DNA from: Aphelocoma coerulescens
Taxonomy: Eukaryota; Chordata; Aves; Passeriformes; Corvidae
Length of the DNA: 64,000 bases
Reading direction: 5' to 3'
Assembly: GCF_041296385.1 (NCBI RefSeq)
Contig: NC_091016.1
Span: forward strand, 18,575,497-18,639,496
The notes below the pieces were generated by a model. That model saw only the letters and a list, made by a program, of their open reading frames with translations. It did not search any database and had not been told where the DNA came from. The position numbers were made by a program, and so were the translations under genes. Below, in pieces: positions 1 through 11,557 of the stretch (its first letter is position 1; every line of letters begins with the position of its first letter).

Positions 1-672
1 GAGGTGCATGGGAGGAGGCAGAGATCACTCACAGCCCATGAGAAAGAGTGCTCACGCTGGAGCAGGTGGATGCTGAAAAGCTGAAATCTAGTGAGGAACT
101 CAGAGAGAGAAGAGCCTTGCTTCCAGAGACACAGAACCCTTGCTTCCAAACTAGAACAGCTTATCCTTAAAAGACTAAACCTCATGAACTAAAATGACCC
201 AGGCTAGGCAGTTTTGGGAAGACTGCTTGCCCCGTGGGAGGGACTCACGTTACAGCAGGTTGGGGGGGGCTGCTGTTTGTGAAAATTAAAACCACGCTAG
301 AGAAATTCATAGAGAACTATCTCCTGTGGGAAGGACCCCACGGCACAACAGAAGAAAAAGCTCCGTTCCCTCAACGAACTGAAGAAAGATTGTTAGAAAG
401 ACTGACCACACCCTCATGTTTTGTCTCCTTGCACTGTCGGTGGGAAAGAGTTCTCATTACCCTTTTTACTTTTAATTCTGTTAATAATAAATTTGCCTTA
501 TACTATTTAAGTTTTCAGCCTGTTTTGCCCTTAAAATGTTTTTCCCCATGTCCTTATCTCAATAAGTTTTCATTTTAATTTCCCCATCTCTGCTTAGCTA
601 TAGCAGAGGAAAATGAGTGAATAGTTTTTCCTGGGTGCCTGGTGCTTAGCCAGCATCAAACCTCGACAGTGG
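1..672 (+). mobile_element. LTR-like element (avian endogenous retrovirus-type repeat), decayed
   Basis: The stretch resembles an interspersed repeat common in bird genomes that I take to be an endogenous-retrovirus LTR. Matching segments, in order, are 'cacgctggagcaggtggatg' near 52-72, 'gtctccttgcactg' near 423-437, an AATAAA poly(A) signal at 486-491, 'gcctgttttgccctt' near 518-532, 'tccttatctca' near 551-561, and 'gggtgcctggtgcttagcca' near 633-652. No coding domains remain. Reading frames here are by-products. The subfamily cannot be named by eye, and the left end may lie outside the window. Confidence 0.6.
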
Positions 673-2208
673 CAATCTCCCTTGCTTCAGCAGCGAAGTC
701 TGACACACGAAAGCCTTGTGGAGCATTTCTGCCACAGCCCTATTAGCTCAGAGATTGCCTTTTGCATCCCCAAGCAGCCTCATGAGTTTCCTGAGGTTTT
801 CTGCTTTGGATTTACAGAACTTCCCCCAATCACTCTGAGCATCTACTGCAAAGTGCTTCCTAAATTCTCTTTATTTAGCCCTCTATATCTCCTGTTTACA
901 CTTAACCTGCCATCATTTATGGTCTTTTCTCCTCATTTGGAGAAACCTTCCTTTCTTCTTTAAATACTTTTGTGTAGGAAAACTCCCTGAACTTATCTAA
1001 GGAACCATGCAGAGCTTTTACTGAATGGACTGTGCACAACAACCACACAAGATAAGTGTGCTTACTGAATTGTAAAATATTACCAAGAAAGCTAAAATTC
1101 CCTTTTCCTCTTCTGATAGACTTGCCCTGTTGTTATAAATCAGCATATCATTTATTCTCAATAGATCTCCCATAAATTCTTCTTGCCTCTTAAACTGTCA
1201 TACAAACTCTTTGCTGATGGGAAAGATTCATGGAAGCAGAAGAAACACGTTAATTTTCTGATAACAATCTGGATTCACAGCAATAGAAACTTTATTAATC
1301 CAAACTTCATATTGAATGGATTTCCTTATTCTCTTTTAGCAAAGGAAGGCCAAATAAAAGAATGTTTGCAAAAAACCACTAAATTTTCTGTGCCATAACT
1401 TAATGTTGATAAATGCCCCAGAGAATTCTAATGAAAAAAAACTTGGTTGTTGATTTAAATTAAGACCAGATTAGGACTAATCTCACGTTTTGCCCAAAAC
1501 GTTTAGAATTACCCTACTGCATGAAACATTTGGAACAGGATTTCGCTGTAAATGAACAGCAATCCTCGTATGTAAATTAAAAACTTTCTCATTCAATTTT
1601 TGAGTAAGCCTGACTTCTTTAGAGCAATGCATAAAATGCTAAATCACAGAATAAAATAACAGTTAACATTCTTGGCTGCCTTAAATTTCTTCTCATAAAA
1701 TCACATGCACATGTGAGAAATCTCATCAATATAAACAAAATCTTCATGCTCAATGCTGTTCTTGGGCAAAAATGCCTCATCTTCTGGCTGAGAGGCAGAA
1801 TGTGCTAAAACTGTTCCTTTACAGTTACATCAGTTGACACCTATTGTGCAGGAAACATGAGGAACAACACAGCAGACAGAACACCTATACAGAAACCTGC
1901 CCAGATGCAGGTTTATCTTCAAATATTCAACCATCCTATGCTAAAAAAAAAAAGCTTTTAACACATAAAGTTAAATAAAGATTAATGGAAGCAGTGTGGC
2001 AAGACACGGTTGAGTATTAAGAAATAGCACATCAGGCAAACGTTCATTTTTCTGGGCAAGAATGCAATGCATGCCTGCATTAACATTTAGCACTGACTGA
2101 AGTGACAGACTGAAAAAACCCTTTTGTCCTACATCTGAAAGCAATCAAACAGATCCAAGTCCTAGTTGCCTAGTAAGTTTGCAGGTGTTAATATCAAAAC
2201 AGACTAAC
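1..2208 (-). other. CDC42BPA: Intron (partial), 3' of the residue 631-667 exon
   Basis: No exon was recognised here. The first 670 or so bases are an LTR-like repeat (separate entry). The remainder (about 673-2208) is AT-rich unique-looking sequence in which I see no gene, RNA or other repeat. Confidence 0.85.
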
Positions 2209-2319
2209 CTTTAGCCCTTCTACTTCGCTTTCCAACTGTTTAGAGTACTGTTCACTCCTCTCTCGCAATTTCCTGTCTTTGGATGCCTCAGCAGCTGCAG
2301 CTTCAGCTTGGACTTCCAG
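2209..2319 (-). CDS. CDC42BPA: CDC42BPA exon: coiled coil (res. 631-667)
   Basis: This 111-base exon (37 codons, phase 0 to 0) reads 'LEVQAEAAAAEASKDRKLRE' then 'RSEQYSKQLESEVEGLK'. The acceptor is ttttgtag and the donor AAG|gttagt, with T at +3. It is coiled coil with an Ala-rich start. It is the last exon of the gene inside the window; the next one, expected to start near a 'QKQIS...' type segment, lies before position 1. Confidence 0.95.
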
Positions 2320-2568
2320 CTACAAAAGTACATACGTTTTTAATAGATAGGATTCTTTTTTTTTTTTTTTTCCAAAATCTATTGATGGTTTTCAATATAA
2401 GAGAGAAATCTTCAGCACCAAACTGAACACTTCAAATTCTTAGAAAACAAAACTGGTACTGTTAGAAACAACAAACAAAAGGTTAAAGATTTACAAATAA
2501 AAAAAAGACTCAGAAAACCTTACATATAACTTATTTCATAGAGTCTAAACAGTCTTCTCACCACTTAC

Positions 2569-2811
2569 TTCTTTTTTAAGTCTCTCTGTTCTGCGTAACT
2601 CTTGCCTTAAACTTTCTACTTTTTGCATCACCACTTCCATTTCTTCCTCCTTATCTCGGAGCTGGCGGGCAAGCTTTTGTTTTTGAGAGTGCAAGTCTGT
2701 CAGCCGCTCGTTCATCTCTGAGAACTCCTGCATTGCCAATTTCCGCTGGCTGTGTGCATCTTTCAGCTCTTTGGCTTGGGATTTTAATCTGTCACTAGAC
2801 TCTGCCAGTTC
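2569..2811 (-). CDS. CDC42BPA: CDC42BPA exon: 81-codon coiled-coil cassette (res. 550-630)
   Basis: This 243-base exon (phase 0 to 0) begins '[20 protein letters not shown]', includes '[20 protein letters not shown]' and '[20 protein letters not shown]', and ends 'RRTERLKKE'. It is entirely coiled coil. Its length of exactly 81 codons equals the length difference I recall between the two main human isoforms (1719 and 1638 residues), so it is probably an alternatively spliced cassette. The acceptor is aaactgtag and the donor GAA|gtaagt. Several residues look more like MRCK-beta than human MRCK-alpha. Confidence 0.95.
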
Positions 2812-4446
2812 CTACAGTTTAAAAAAAGAATTAAGTAATAAACCTAGAAAGCTGCAAGGCGAATTCTGTCTGTGGATGTGCATCTAACGCCTTTTCCAGA
2901 GTGAATAGAAGCTATGTATTTTTTTTATTTCATTAATGCATCTACAATACAGATTGCATGCCTCTATAAATAAGGAAAGAGGCATGTTTTACACTACTGG
3001 AGTTAGTTAAACTGCATAAAGGTAAACCAAGTAGGAATCTACTCCATTATTACAGGTAAACACAATGGTTTTCAAGCACTTGCATTACAATATAAAAATA
3101 CCTTGCTTTCTTAATGCAAAAATGTCATTAGCATTGTTTTTTAAAAAGTACTTAAATAAATTACAAGAATCTCAAGTGTTAAATGATTAAAAAAAAGCTT
3201 TTGCATTGAATGGAAAACTCTGCTCTTATGAAAATTTTTACTCAAAAAGCTTTTGAAAACTGGCTTGCAGAATGATTTCCATACACTGTACCTTCATATC
3301 AAATATTAGAGAAAGTTTCAGGCAACAAAACACTGCAGTGAATAAAAGCAATATATGATAACTATTCTTTTCAAAGAACCAGCATGAAATAGCACTGCTA
3401 GTGTGTGATAACTCCACAGCACATTACCTTCACAAAGCTTGCTGTGCCCTAGATTTGTGCCACCACACTACCAGTGAGGGACCACAACAGTTTACATAGT
3501 TCAGTGATGTTCAGTCAAACCAGAGCAGAACAAAGAAGCAAGGAAAAGCAAATTTCAGGATAAAGAGACGATCAGCAGGAAAAATTAGTATTTGGCACTG
3601 CTGACATCCATGTAAATCTAAAAATGTTTCTAAGGGTCTTAAAAAGAAGTCCTAATCACTATGAGTTGGTTTAGAAGAAAGATGGTCTTTCTGTGACAAA
3701 CTGGCAGCTTTCAAAATTTTAGGAGCCTTAAGGGTCAGAAGAAACAGTGTTAAACACAGCTGGCACATCAACTTTAGTACAGACCCTAAAATACTGGGCC
3801 AATATAATCATGATGAAAAACAGGTTCATGTATTTCACACCTGATTACAGGTTGATCTAATAATGAATACAAAAAATAGCCATGAAAGATAGTATGTTAT
3901 AAATAAGGAAATGAGAGATCAGGGAGATACAGAAGAAGAAATAAGTTCCATTATTCTTTAACAGTAGTTATTTCAAATTACTTTTCAATCTTCGTATTTG
4001 GGCAATTTTTCACATCTCCCTTCTGGAAACACTTCCGTGACACAGCCTTAATACCATATTCTTCTCATTTTTCACTGTTAAAGTTTCACCCATACTTCAG
4101 ATTAAATTGTCTAGGATAGTTCTTCTCTACTCTGTCTTCTAACCCCTCCCTACAATTATCACCTTAATGTGAAGCTATAAAACCTTTTTTGCAGCCACTG
4201 TGCAATTTGGATCATGGAGTTGTTCACGATCTGGAAGCAATCACTTAGGACCACCCAGCAGTCATACAGACAACGTGTTAAATAATGTCCTTTTCTTCAG
4301 GGAAAAAAAGGCAGAAAGCTAAGTAGGTCATGCTACACACTTGTTATCTGCTCATTAGTTTTACACTTGAAAGTTATTACAAGCAAAATGAACGAAAATA
4401 AAACAGTCTTGAGGGTTCAGAAGAGTTGCTGACTAATTGCTTTTAC
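2812..4446 (-). other. CDC42BPA: Intron, no feature seen
   Basis: This 1.6-kb intron lies between the residue 505-549 and 550-630 exons. It is AT-rich with short A runs. Nothing coding or repetitive was recognised. The 249-base intron 2320-2568 next to it carries a 16-base T run near 2356-2371. Confidence 0.85.
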
Positions 4447-4580
4447 CTTATTAAGATCTTCTCTCTCTTGTTTCAGTGTTTTGACTTGCTTCTCAAAAGC
4501 CTTTATTTGTCTGGAAGCATCATCCAATTCCCGCCTTGCAGTGCTGGCCTCCTCGAGTTGCTGTTCTAGCTGACCAGATT
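4447..4580 (-). CDS. CDC42BPA: CDC42BPA exon: coiled coil (res. 505-549)
   Basis: This 134-base exon completes Glu505 and reads 'SGQLEQQLEEASTARRELDD', then 'ASRQIKAFEKQVKTLKQERE', ending 'DLNK' at donor AAG|gtaaaa. The acceptor is ttttctag. The whole exon is charged alpha-helical coiled coil with hydrophobic residues at heptad spacing. It is more divergent from human than the kinase exons, with several substitutions including Phe for Tyr in 'IKAFEKQ'; this is normal for a structural coil. Confidence 0.94.
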
Positions 4581-7500
4581 CTAGAAAAAGCAGCAGAATT
4601 TGAAATATTCTAAGGGAAAAATCATAATTCTAGAATAGCATAGCCTAGCTGCTTGAAGCCCCTTCAGGTTTTTTTCTGGTTTCCATTTAAGCACAAAATA
4701 AGGCAATTCTTCTCTGGTTTAAAATAGGGAGCAGGTTGTTTCAGCTGCCATTACCTGCTTTTAAGGGAACAGAATGAAAGGTCACAGCTTGCTGAAATAC
4801 AACACAGAAAATGATAACAATTTGTCTTCTCACATTATAACCATGCTCTATACATAATTCTGTAATGTATGCTTTAACACAACTTATACATTTGACTTTT
4901 ATGTGCTGTGATGTAATATACAATACATCTTTTATTACACTGTAATTATAAACTCTCCCTCCTCCCTCCAATTTCCCCCAGAAAGAAACAGTAAAAATAA
5001 TGGGTCACTCAAGAGCTGGCAAGTGTTCTCCTGTCGATACTCTTAAAATTAACTTCAGCTGATTTTACTTATTTCTAGTGTGAAAACCACTTGTTTTTAT
5101 GTGATCTGCTTTATTACTACTATAAATAAAGGAGAACTATTGCAGCCAGTTTCTTACCAACAGTCAGTTACACAGTGACAGTATATTTCTATGCCACAGT
5201 TGAATAATGTCATATAAATACCCTCAAATTCTACAAGAAAAACTGAAAATTCATAAAATATGGCAACTGAAAATTTCTAGCTAGTAAGTGGAGGGTTTTT
5301 TTTGCCTCGTAGTTTTTAACTTAAAAACAAGACTTTAAAGCAAGATATATATGAGGGTAATTTAATTCCAAGTTCTGTGAAATCACTGGACATGTTGTCT
5401 TTTATTTCAGTTGTGGCAAGTCTTCAGACCATTTGTATTTACCCAAAGAACAGGAACCCATCTATACTCTTAATGAGAGCCTTTAACTACGTTTTCATAA
5501 ATGTAACCCTAAGAGACTGGCTCTTGGAGAAATCAAATATAAAAACACATCCATTTTTAAGAGGGTTAATTTCTGAAACACAAGAATTTTATAAGCAAAT
5601 TAATACCATTAGGTTATACCCAGAAAAATATGCACTATTGTTTTAATTCACTGACTCTTGTTTAAAATTTTAAAAGAATGCACTTAAATAAGAGATGTAA
5701 CTCAAAGCCAGAAATTATTAACTGCCTCCCTTATGTAGTCTACTCCGAAGTCACCAGTGAAAAAAAGTTTATATATGGCTCTGCTGAGCCAAGATAAATC
5801 TCTCTTCTGTGCATGAACTACTTTGTTCCACAGCTCTGTTTTCTTCTTTCATTGCTGCCCTTTACATATTTGGCAATATTAAAGATTCCTCAAAGTTTTC
5901 TCCTATGTAACTTAGCGAACAAAAATTATAACTTTGACCTCAAAAATTGAAAGCATATGCTAGCTTGTCATTTCCTGGAAAACCAGATAGACAAGAAAAA
6001 TGTATTTTTCTAAGCCCCCCCGGTGACACTCCTGAATTTGACACGATTTTGAGTTCATTCTTTATTACCTTTTTGAGCAGGTGTTTACTCTTACAGCTTC
6101 AGAAGAGGCAGTAAAACAGGTTAAAAGAATGTAACAAAAAGCTAGTTGTGACATATGTGCTGTAAATGGTAATTTTCCATTTAATCACCCTAGTAGTAAC
6201 TAACATTTTAGATAATACATGCAAACACTCACTGTAATGAGTTATTACATTACATTTAGTTGTCCAAGAGATGAGCCCAAAGCATAAAAAGTTCAGCTCT
6301 GCACCTGAACTGAACCTCCTTAAAGTACATCAGATCTAGTAGAAAAATGAACTCTTTTAAAGGCTATCCTGAAAACTTGGAACTAGCTCCCCTACATTTG
6401 GAAGCATTCAGACATGGCCAACATTTGGTTTGTTTCTGTATTCTGTCATTAATACAGTTTAAAAATCTATCTCAAAACCCCCCTAAAATCAAGCAAAATA
6501 GAGCATTCTCTTTTTATTTTATCAAATTTACTTGTATTAGTTACATCTTAAGGCACAAATGAGTGTTTTTTAACAAATGGGTGGATCAGACAAAGCATTC
6601 AAGTATATCCTGGCAAAGTTGTGTGGTGACTGGGGATGGGTTAGACATCTTCCCCATTTGATCCCATTATTCACTTCCAAACTGAACTCCAAAAGTATAC
6701 ATTCTGTCTAGGAATAAATACAAAAACATGTATATGGTGTGAAGCAGAAAATTACTTTAGGAAAAACCTTCTCATTATCAATCACCTTCACCAGACTTTG
6801 CTTCTCAATTTCAAAAAGGGCTAGCAACTGTGTTGGGGAATGTTTCCACACCTTTACTATTTTTTTTCATTACCAAAGGAAGAGAATGATACTTTCAGCA
6901 ATGAACTAAAATCTATGTTGCAGCTCAATAGTAAAGAATAAAATATAATTTAAAGCTGATCCTGATGCTTTTCTGTGAATGGCTGGTCTCATTCAAAAGC
7001 TGTTCTTGTAAACGTTGCTTTTCAGTGGTTCCAAAGACTCAAAACCAGAGCTAGGGACTGTTGCAGAGCAGGGGTTTCTGCTCATGTTGTCTTTATCCTC
7101 ATTATAGCAGCAAGAGGAGGGACATTTGGCTGGAGAGAAATTTCACAAAAACCTTTGTCTTGACACAGTGCCAACATGGCATCACTCAAACCAGAGTGAT
7201 CCTCCCTGAGCTAGCTAAGCCGTGTTCCCATCTGAAAATAATGCCTATGGTACAATACAAAACTGCTGCATCACGCCAGAGCAGCTGTCCAACTGTGTAT
7301 CTGTAGCAGGCTTTTTTCAGACTACACAATTTTAACAGGCTATAATCTGTGAGCTGCACTCTGCAGCTCACACACTGCTGCTCCTGCCCTGTGAGGCAGC
7401 TGCAGAGTCTAAACACATCAACTGAAGTGTCTGCAAGTGAAGTTCAAGTTCTTCTGAGGGTGTCACTGATGGCATTCCTGACACTCTCAGGAACTGAATG

Positions 7501-8871
7501 AAGTCTTGTCACAAATACAAACCAGAACAAATGGTTTTTGTAGTTTCCTCCCACCTTTCTGGCTGTTTCTTTTTCCTTTGCCTCAGGTAAATATGGCCAT
7601 ATAATAGAGATGTATCTACCACTACTTGTGTCTGATTTTTCACACAAAATGCAGACCTTTTCCTATTTCTATAAGATTAATTGGCTTTTCATCCGTGTTT
7701 CTCTGGTTCCAGACCTGATACCTAACAGTCTCTTGCTAATTTTCCTTAAAAAAAAAAAAAAATCTCACTGTGCTTCCTTTCTTCCTTTTTTTGAGATGTC
7801 TGCTCTCAAGATCCTATTTTAAAGACAGCATTATAGAGATGGATAGCAGGAGTGCTATGCTATGAATCACTGTGAGAGAAAATCCCCTTTAACTTCAGAA
7901 CATCAAATCAAGAATAGTGAATACTAGTAGTTAGCCTTTAAAGTAGGCTAGAAAGGTATTAGCTAAATAGACAGCAAATACAGCTATATTCAATATGGTT
8001 GTGCAGTATGAGCCCTCCCTCTCAAAGTTCTTAAAACATGAATTGCCCAGAATCTGGGAGAGTAAGGCTGGAAAAAGATGGATTATTCCCTAAATGTCTC
8101 CAGTTGCCTCTGTAAAACACACATACTGGACTAAGTAGATCTTTGCTTTTTGACTAGTTTGGGAGTTCTGATGAAAGGCAGCATAATATTAATTAAAAAA
8201 ATTAATCTCTTAAGCTGCACAGATTTCAAAACCACTTTTCAAGCTTAAAGTACTGAGGTACTTGATAGCCAAAACTTTAGTTTTCATAAAATCCTCAAGA
8301 AGTCTCAGAAGCAAAGAAAATAGATGTTCAGTTTTGTAAGCAATGACAGTTCATTTGACAGCAGAGCTGAAAGGTGGCTCTTCTCCCTCTCATCTCCCTT
8401 TCCTCACATGCTTCTATCGCCCACCTTGTGCTGATTTATCTGACTGTAAGTTGATTAAATTCTCTCTAACAGCATTTGCCTTGTTTAATTGAGTTAATTA
8501 AATTCATGGGAGAGTTCAGGGAATGCACAGATCAAAAAGAGGCCATGCAGCTGTAGGCAGGACCTATTTTGGTGGCACTTTTCTTTGGTCAGTTCTGCTG
8601 CTGGAAGTGCAGCCTCATGGCCCATTGTGTCCTCTCTCATGGAAAAACACCCTTCACTACTCCCTGCCACTTGGACAACTCAAATTAAATTGAATTTGGA
8701 GAAAATGTTGAGCTACAAAGGAAGAGTGAGGGGTAAAATGAAAAGTAAAAACAGACTGTAAAACTCTTTTAGAAAGCTAAGGAAAACCAGTATTATAATT
8801 GGAGGGAAAAAAAAAACCTTGACAAAATACAGTTTCCTGCTACAGTTTTTACATTAGTATTTATAACATAC
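4581..8871 (-). other. CDC42BPA: Intron, with a small hairpin only
   Basis: This 4.3-kb intron lies between coiled-coil exons. No exon, RNA gene or recognised transposon was found. A perfect 11-bp inverted repeat lies at 7348-7372 in a locally GC-richer patch (about 7310-7410). Short open frames here have no recognisable homology. Confidence 0.8.
7348..7372. repeat. Perfect 11-bp hairpin, 3-base loop
   Basis: The arms tgtgagctgca (7348-7358) and tgcagctcaca (7362-7372) are exact reverse complements around the loop ctc. The hairpin is intronic, in a small GC-richer patch. No function can be assigned. Confidence 0.9.
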
Positions 8872-8994
8872 CTGTTACCTGTTTCTTCAACTTTTCAATT
8901 TCTTCTTTCAAACTTTTAATTTCTAAATCTTTGCTTGCTGTTATTGGGCCATCCACTGTTGAATACTGCAGAGCCTGCACTGTCTGGGTGGACT
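8872..8994 (-). CDS. CDC42BPA: CDC42BPA exon: coiled coil (res. 464-505)
   Basis: This 123-base exon completes Glu464 and reads 'STQTVQALQYSTVDGPITAS', then 'KDLEIKSLKEEIEKLKKQVT', ending with the first base of Glu505. It is symmetric in phase 1. The 'YSTVDGPITASKD' segment is diagnostic of MRCK-alpha rather than beta. The end shows two GT donors seven bases apart, CAG|gtaaca then CAG|gtatgt; only the downstream one keeps the frame into the next exon, so it fixes the boundary. The acceptor is ttttctag. Confidence 0.95.
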
Positions 8995-9436
8995 CTAGAA
9001 AAAGGTGGAAGAGAGAGGGACAAATTACTCCTGATATCTGAGGAAATCAAAGAGATACTACTGATAAATTAAGACATGCCAAAGACCCTGCACTGGGTAT
9101 TCTACACTTTTAAATTTCAAACTATTAAGTGCCAGTTTTTCAGTAACTGTCAGTTGGGCAAACTAAGTTCTTAGAAGTTCTAAGAATGAAATGTTTATGC
9201 CATAGTGATCAAGGTACAGTGAGAACAAAGTTAGCATAAGAAGTTGAATACGTGGTGTATTTCAGGCATAAAGAGTAACAGAAACTTTATTTGTCAACAG
9301 AAATAATGAACAGAATTCTTTTCTGCTAGAAAGAATTCCAGGAGGTATATTTACTTTTTTTTTCCACAGTATAAAGAGTGCTGTACAAAGCTGCAAGCTA
9401 ATCAAAGTTAAAAAAGTGATTTTTTAATGACCATAC
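8995..9436 (-). other. CDC42BPA: Intron, 442 bases, nothing seen
   Basis: Short intron between two coiled-coil exons; contains a T run near 9354-9363. No other feature was recognised. Confidence 0.85.
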
Positions 9437-9603
9437 CTTGCAGTTTTCTACTGAGCTCAAGCTTTTCCTGTTCTAGACGTCTTATTCTCCTCTCATAAGC
9501 TTCTGTTGCTAAACTATCCTCCAAAGTTCTTTGAATGCTGGCATCAAGATCCATGGAGGGTGGTCCAGCTGTCAGTCTTAGACAGCTGCGGTCTGAAAGC
9601 ACA
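9437..9603 (-). CDS. CDC42BPA: CDC42BPA exon: linker into coiled coil (res. 408-464)
   Basis: This 167-base exon completes Cys408 with one base, then reads 'VLSDRSCLRLTAGPPSMDLD', 'ASIQRTLEDSLATEAYERRI', and 'RRLEQEKLELSRKLQ', ending with the first base of a Glu codon. The first half is a low-constraint linker after the AGC tail. From about 'AYERR' the sequence becomes a charged heptad-type helix, the start of the long dimerising coiled coil. The acceptor is cccccag and the donor AAG|gtatgg. The linker is the most diverged stretch compared with human as I recall it. Confidence 0.95.
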
Positions 9604-10638
9604 CTGGGGGAAAAAAATAAGTAGTAATGGATTTTACAACAGGTTGGTTTAAAATAGTGCTATAAAATCATCAACCAATAAACAGTTTGGTAAGCTGTTA
9701 ATTACTATGCCATTTATTATAACATCAAAGAACACCTTGTTAGTATGTGCTCATTGAAAACTGAACTCATTTTTACGTAGCATGCCTGATCACCCCAATG
9801 TATTTTTTGATACACAGAAGGGGATGAACTCCTGATTAAAAATCATTAGGGACAGTCTATGCTAGCCAGATAGCAAAAAGGAGCAGCCTAGAGAGTAAGA
9901 TGACAGTAATAGTTCATTTGAAAATAGTTAGTCAAGTCTCATAAATGATTTAAAGACAACAATCACAACAAATGGTGTGAAATTATCCCATAACAACTAG
10001 GGCACGGACATGTCAGAAATGCTGTGGCTATTCATGTACACATGCTACTACTTATGCAAATAATCCTTTTGAAATCTAGGACATTCTAGGACATAGTCAC
10101 ATTCCCAGCAGAAACACAGGCCTGGATTTTCAATGGTTGTAAACATTCTTTATTTCCATAAACAACAAGGAGCATACAGGGACTTCCCTGTTACTGTTTA
10201 ATTTAGCAATGGAAATGAGTGAAATAAATAACAACATTAATACCATATATCAATTAAAGTAATTTTAATGAAATTTCTTTTCAGAGTTACAGAAGTGTCA
10301 AAGGGCTAGAAATAAAACTGGTTTTAATGTCTAATAAACTCAGTTCTGCCTGGGTCCACAAATCTAGCCTTAATTTTGTCATGTGCAGTTAACTTTATAC
10401 ATTGTCTAATAACTACCTTTCTCAGCAAAACTCCCCAGAGCACATGTGCTGACCTTTGCATTCATGTAAATTTTACCTGCAGAGAGCTCATTCTTTTGAA
10501 CAGACAGCATTTTATATTATGGCCTAGCAACTTCCCCAATAAACCACATTCTTTGATATCTGTTCAACAGGTTTCAAAGACAGAAAGTTAGAATACTCTG
10601 TAACTAGCCTGCAAACAATTCTGGAACTCTTAACTTAC
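9604..10638 (-). other. CDC42BPA: Intron, 1.0 kb, nothing seen
   Basis: Intron between the hydrophobic-motif exon and the linker exon. AT-rich unique-looking sequence without a recognised repeat or exon. Confidence 0.85.
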
Positions 10639-10718
10639 CAGCTACTTGTATATGTGAAACCCACAAATGGTAAATGATGGCCAGAAAATGCAGTGTGGGA
10701 TGGTGGAGGCATTGTTTC
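10639..10718 (-). CDS. CDC42BPA: CDC42BPA exon: AGC hydrophobic motif (res. 382-408)
   Basis: This 80-base exon encodes 'ETMPPPSHTAFSGHHLPF' then 'VGFTYTSS', ending with two bases of a Cys codon. FVGFTY is the hydrophobic motif of AGC kinases; in MRCK-alpha it carries Thr403, a site reported to be phosphorylated and to stabilise the kinase N-lobe. The acceptor is tttttctag and the donor CTG|gtaagt. It is the shortest exon in the window. Being 80 bases long it is not symmetric, so skipping it alone would shift the frame. Confidence 0.96.
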
Positions 10719-11530
10719 CTAGAAAAATAATAGTACAGTTGAGTAAGCAGTACTCTACTGGACTTAAAAGAAACAGACTTTGCAGTTTAACTATATGAGA
10801 AGTGTTAGCCATAGTATCATATTAACTATATTCACTGTCATGCTTATCTACAGCCCAAATATGAAACAGCATCAACTAAATCTATTTATAGTAGCATTTA
10901 ACATACACAAAAACAGAGCACACTAACATAAAAATGCTTTTCTAATTAAATAGGCTATTGCTGGAGGAAAGCAGAATATTACACATATTAGATGCCAATT
11001 TATTCCTTCTTTTTTCCAAGAAGCTCTTAGCACAAAGAGCAATGCCTTTTACTCCCTGCTGTACTCCTCTCTGCTATTCAGTCAACAGGGCTTCCTGCCT
11101 GTGGAATTACCAGCCCACTTCTGAGTGGGCCATGTCTATCTGGAGAGAACAATCAGCAGGCATTTACTAGAAAGGAGTAATACAACAGAGTGTTCTAATC
11201 CCATTAGTGCTTTGACCATTTCTTCATTCCTTGCTCCTCTTTCTTGCCAGACAAAGAACTACAAACCAAGACAAATCTTTGAGTTTCTCCTCAGGCTAGA
11301 AGAACCCTGTTGTTATTTCATTTGAACCATTTTAAGTTCTAATATTCTTAAATGTTCTGTTAAAAGCTTCCTGTTTAACCCCAAGATGCAATGTTTATCT
11401 TGCTCTGCTAGAGATGGCCATAACAGTCACCCAAAAGAAAACCCCTAAGAAGATGATTATTACACTGAAAGTGACAAAAGATTCTAAATTGTCAGAAAAG
11501 GTACACAATGATTTCTTTCTAAACCCAAAC

Positions 11531-11557
11531 AAAAAAAAAAAAAAAAAAAAAAAAAAA
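11531..11557 (+). repeat. A-tract, 27 bases
   Basis: An uninterrupted run of 27 A, preceded by AT-rich non-repetitive sequence. No flanking duplication was evident by eye, so it could be a slippage product or an old poly(A) tail. Confidence 0.9.

Noticed and set aside
234..578. 114-codon open frame near the left edge
   Set aside because: It lies within the LTR-like repeat and matches no retroviral protein that I can recognise.
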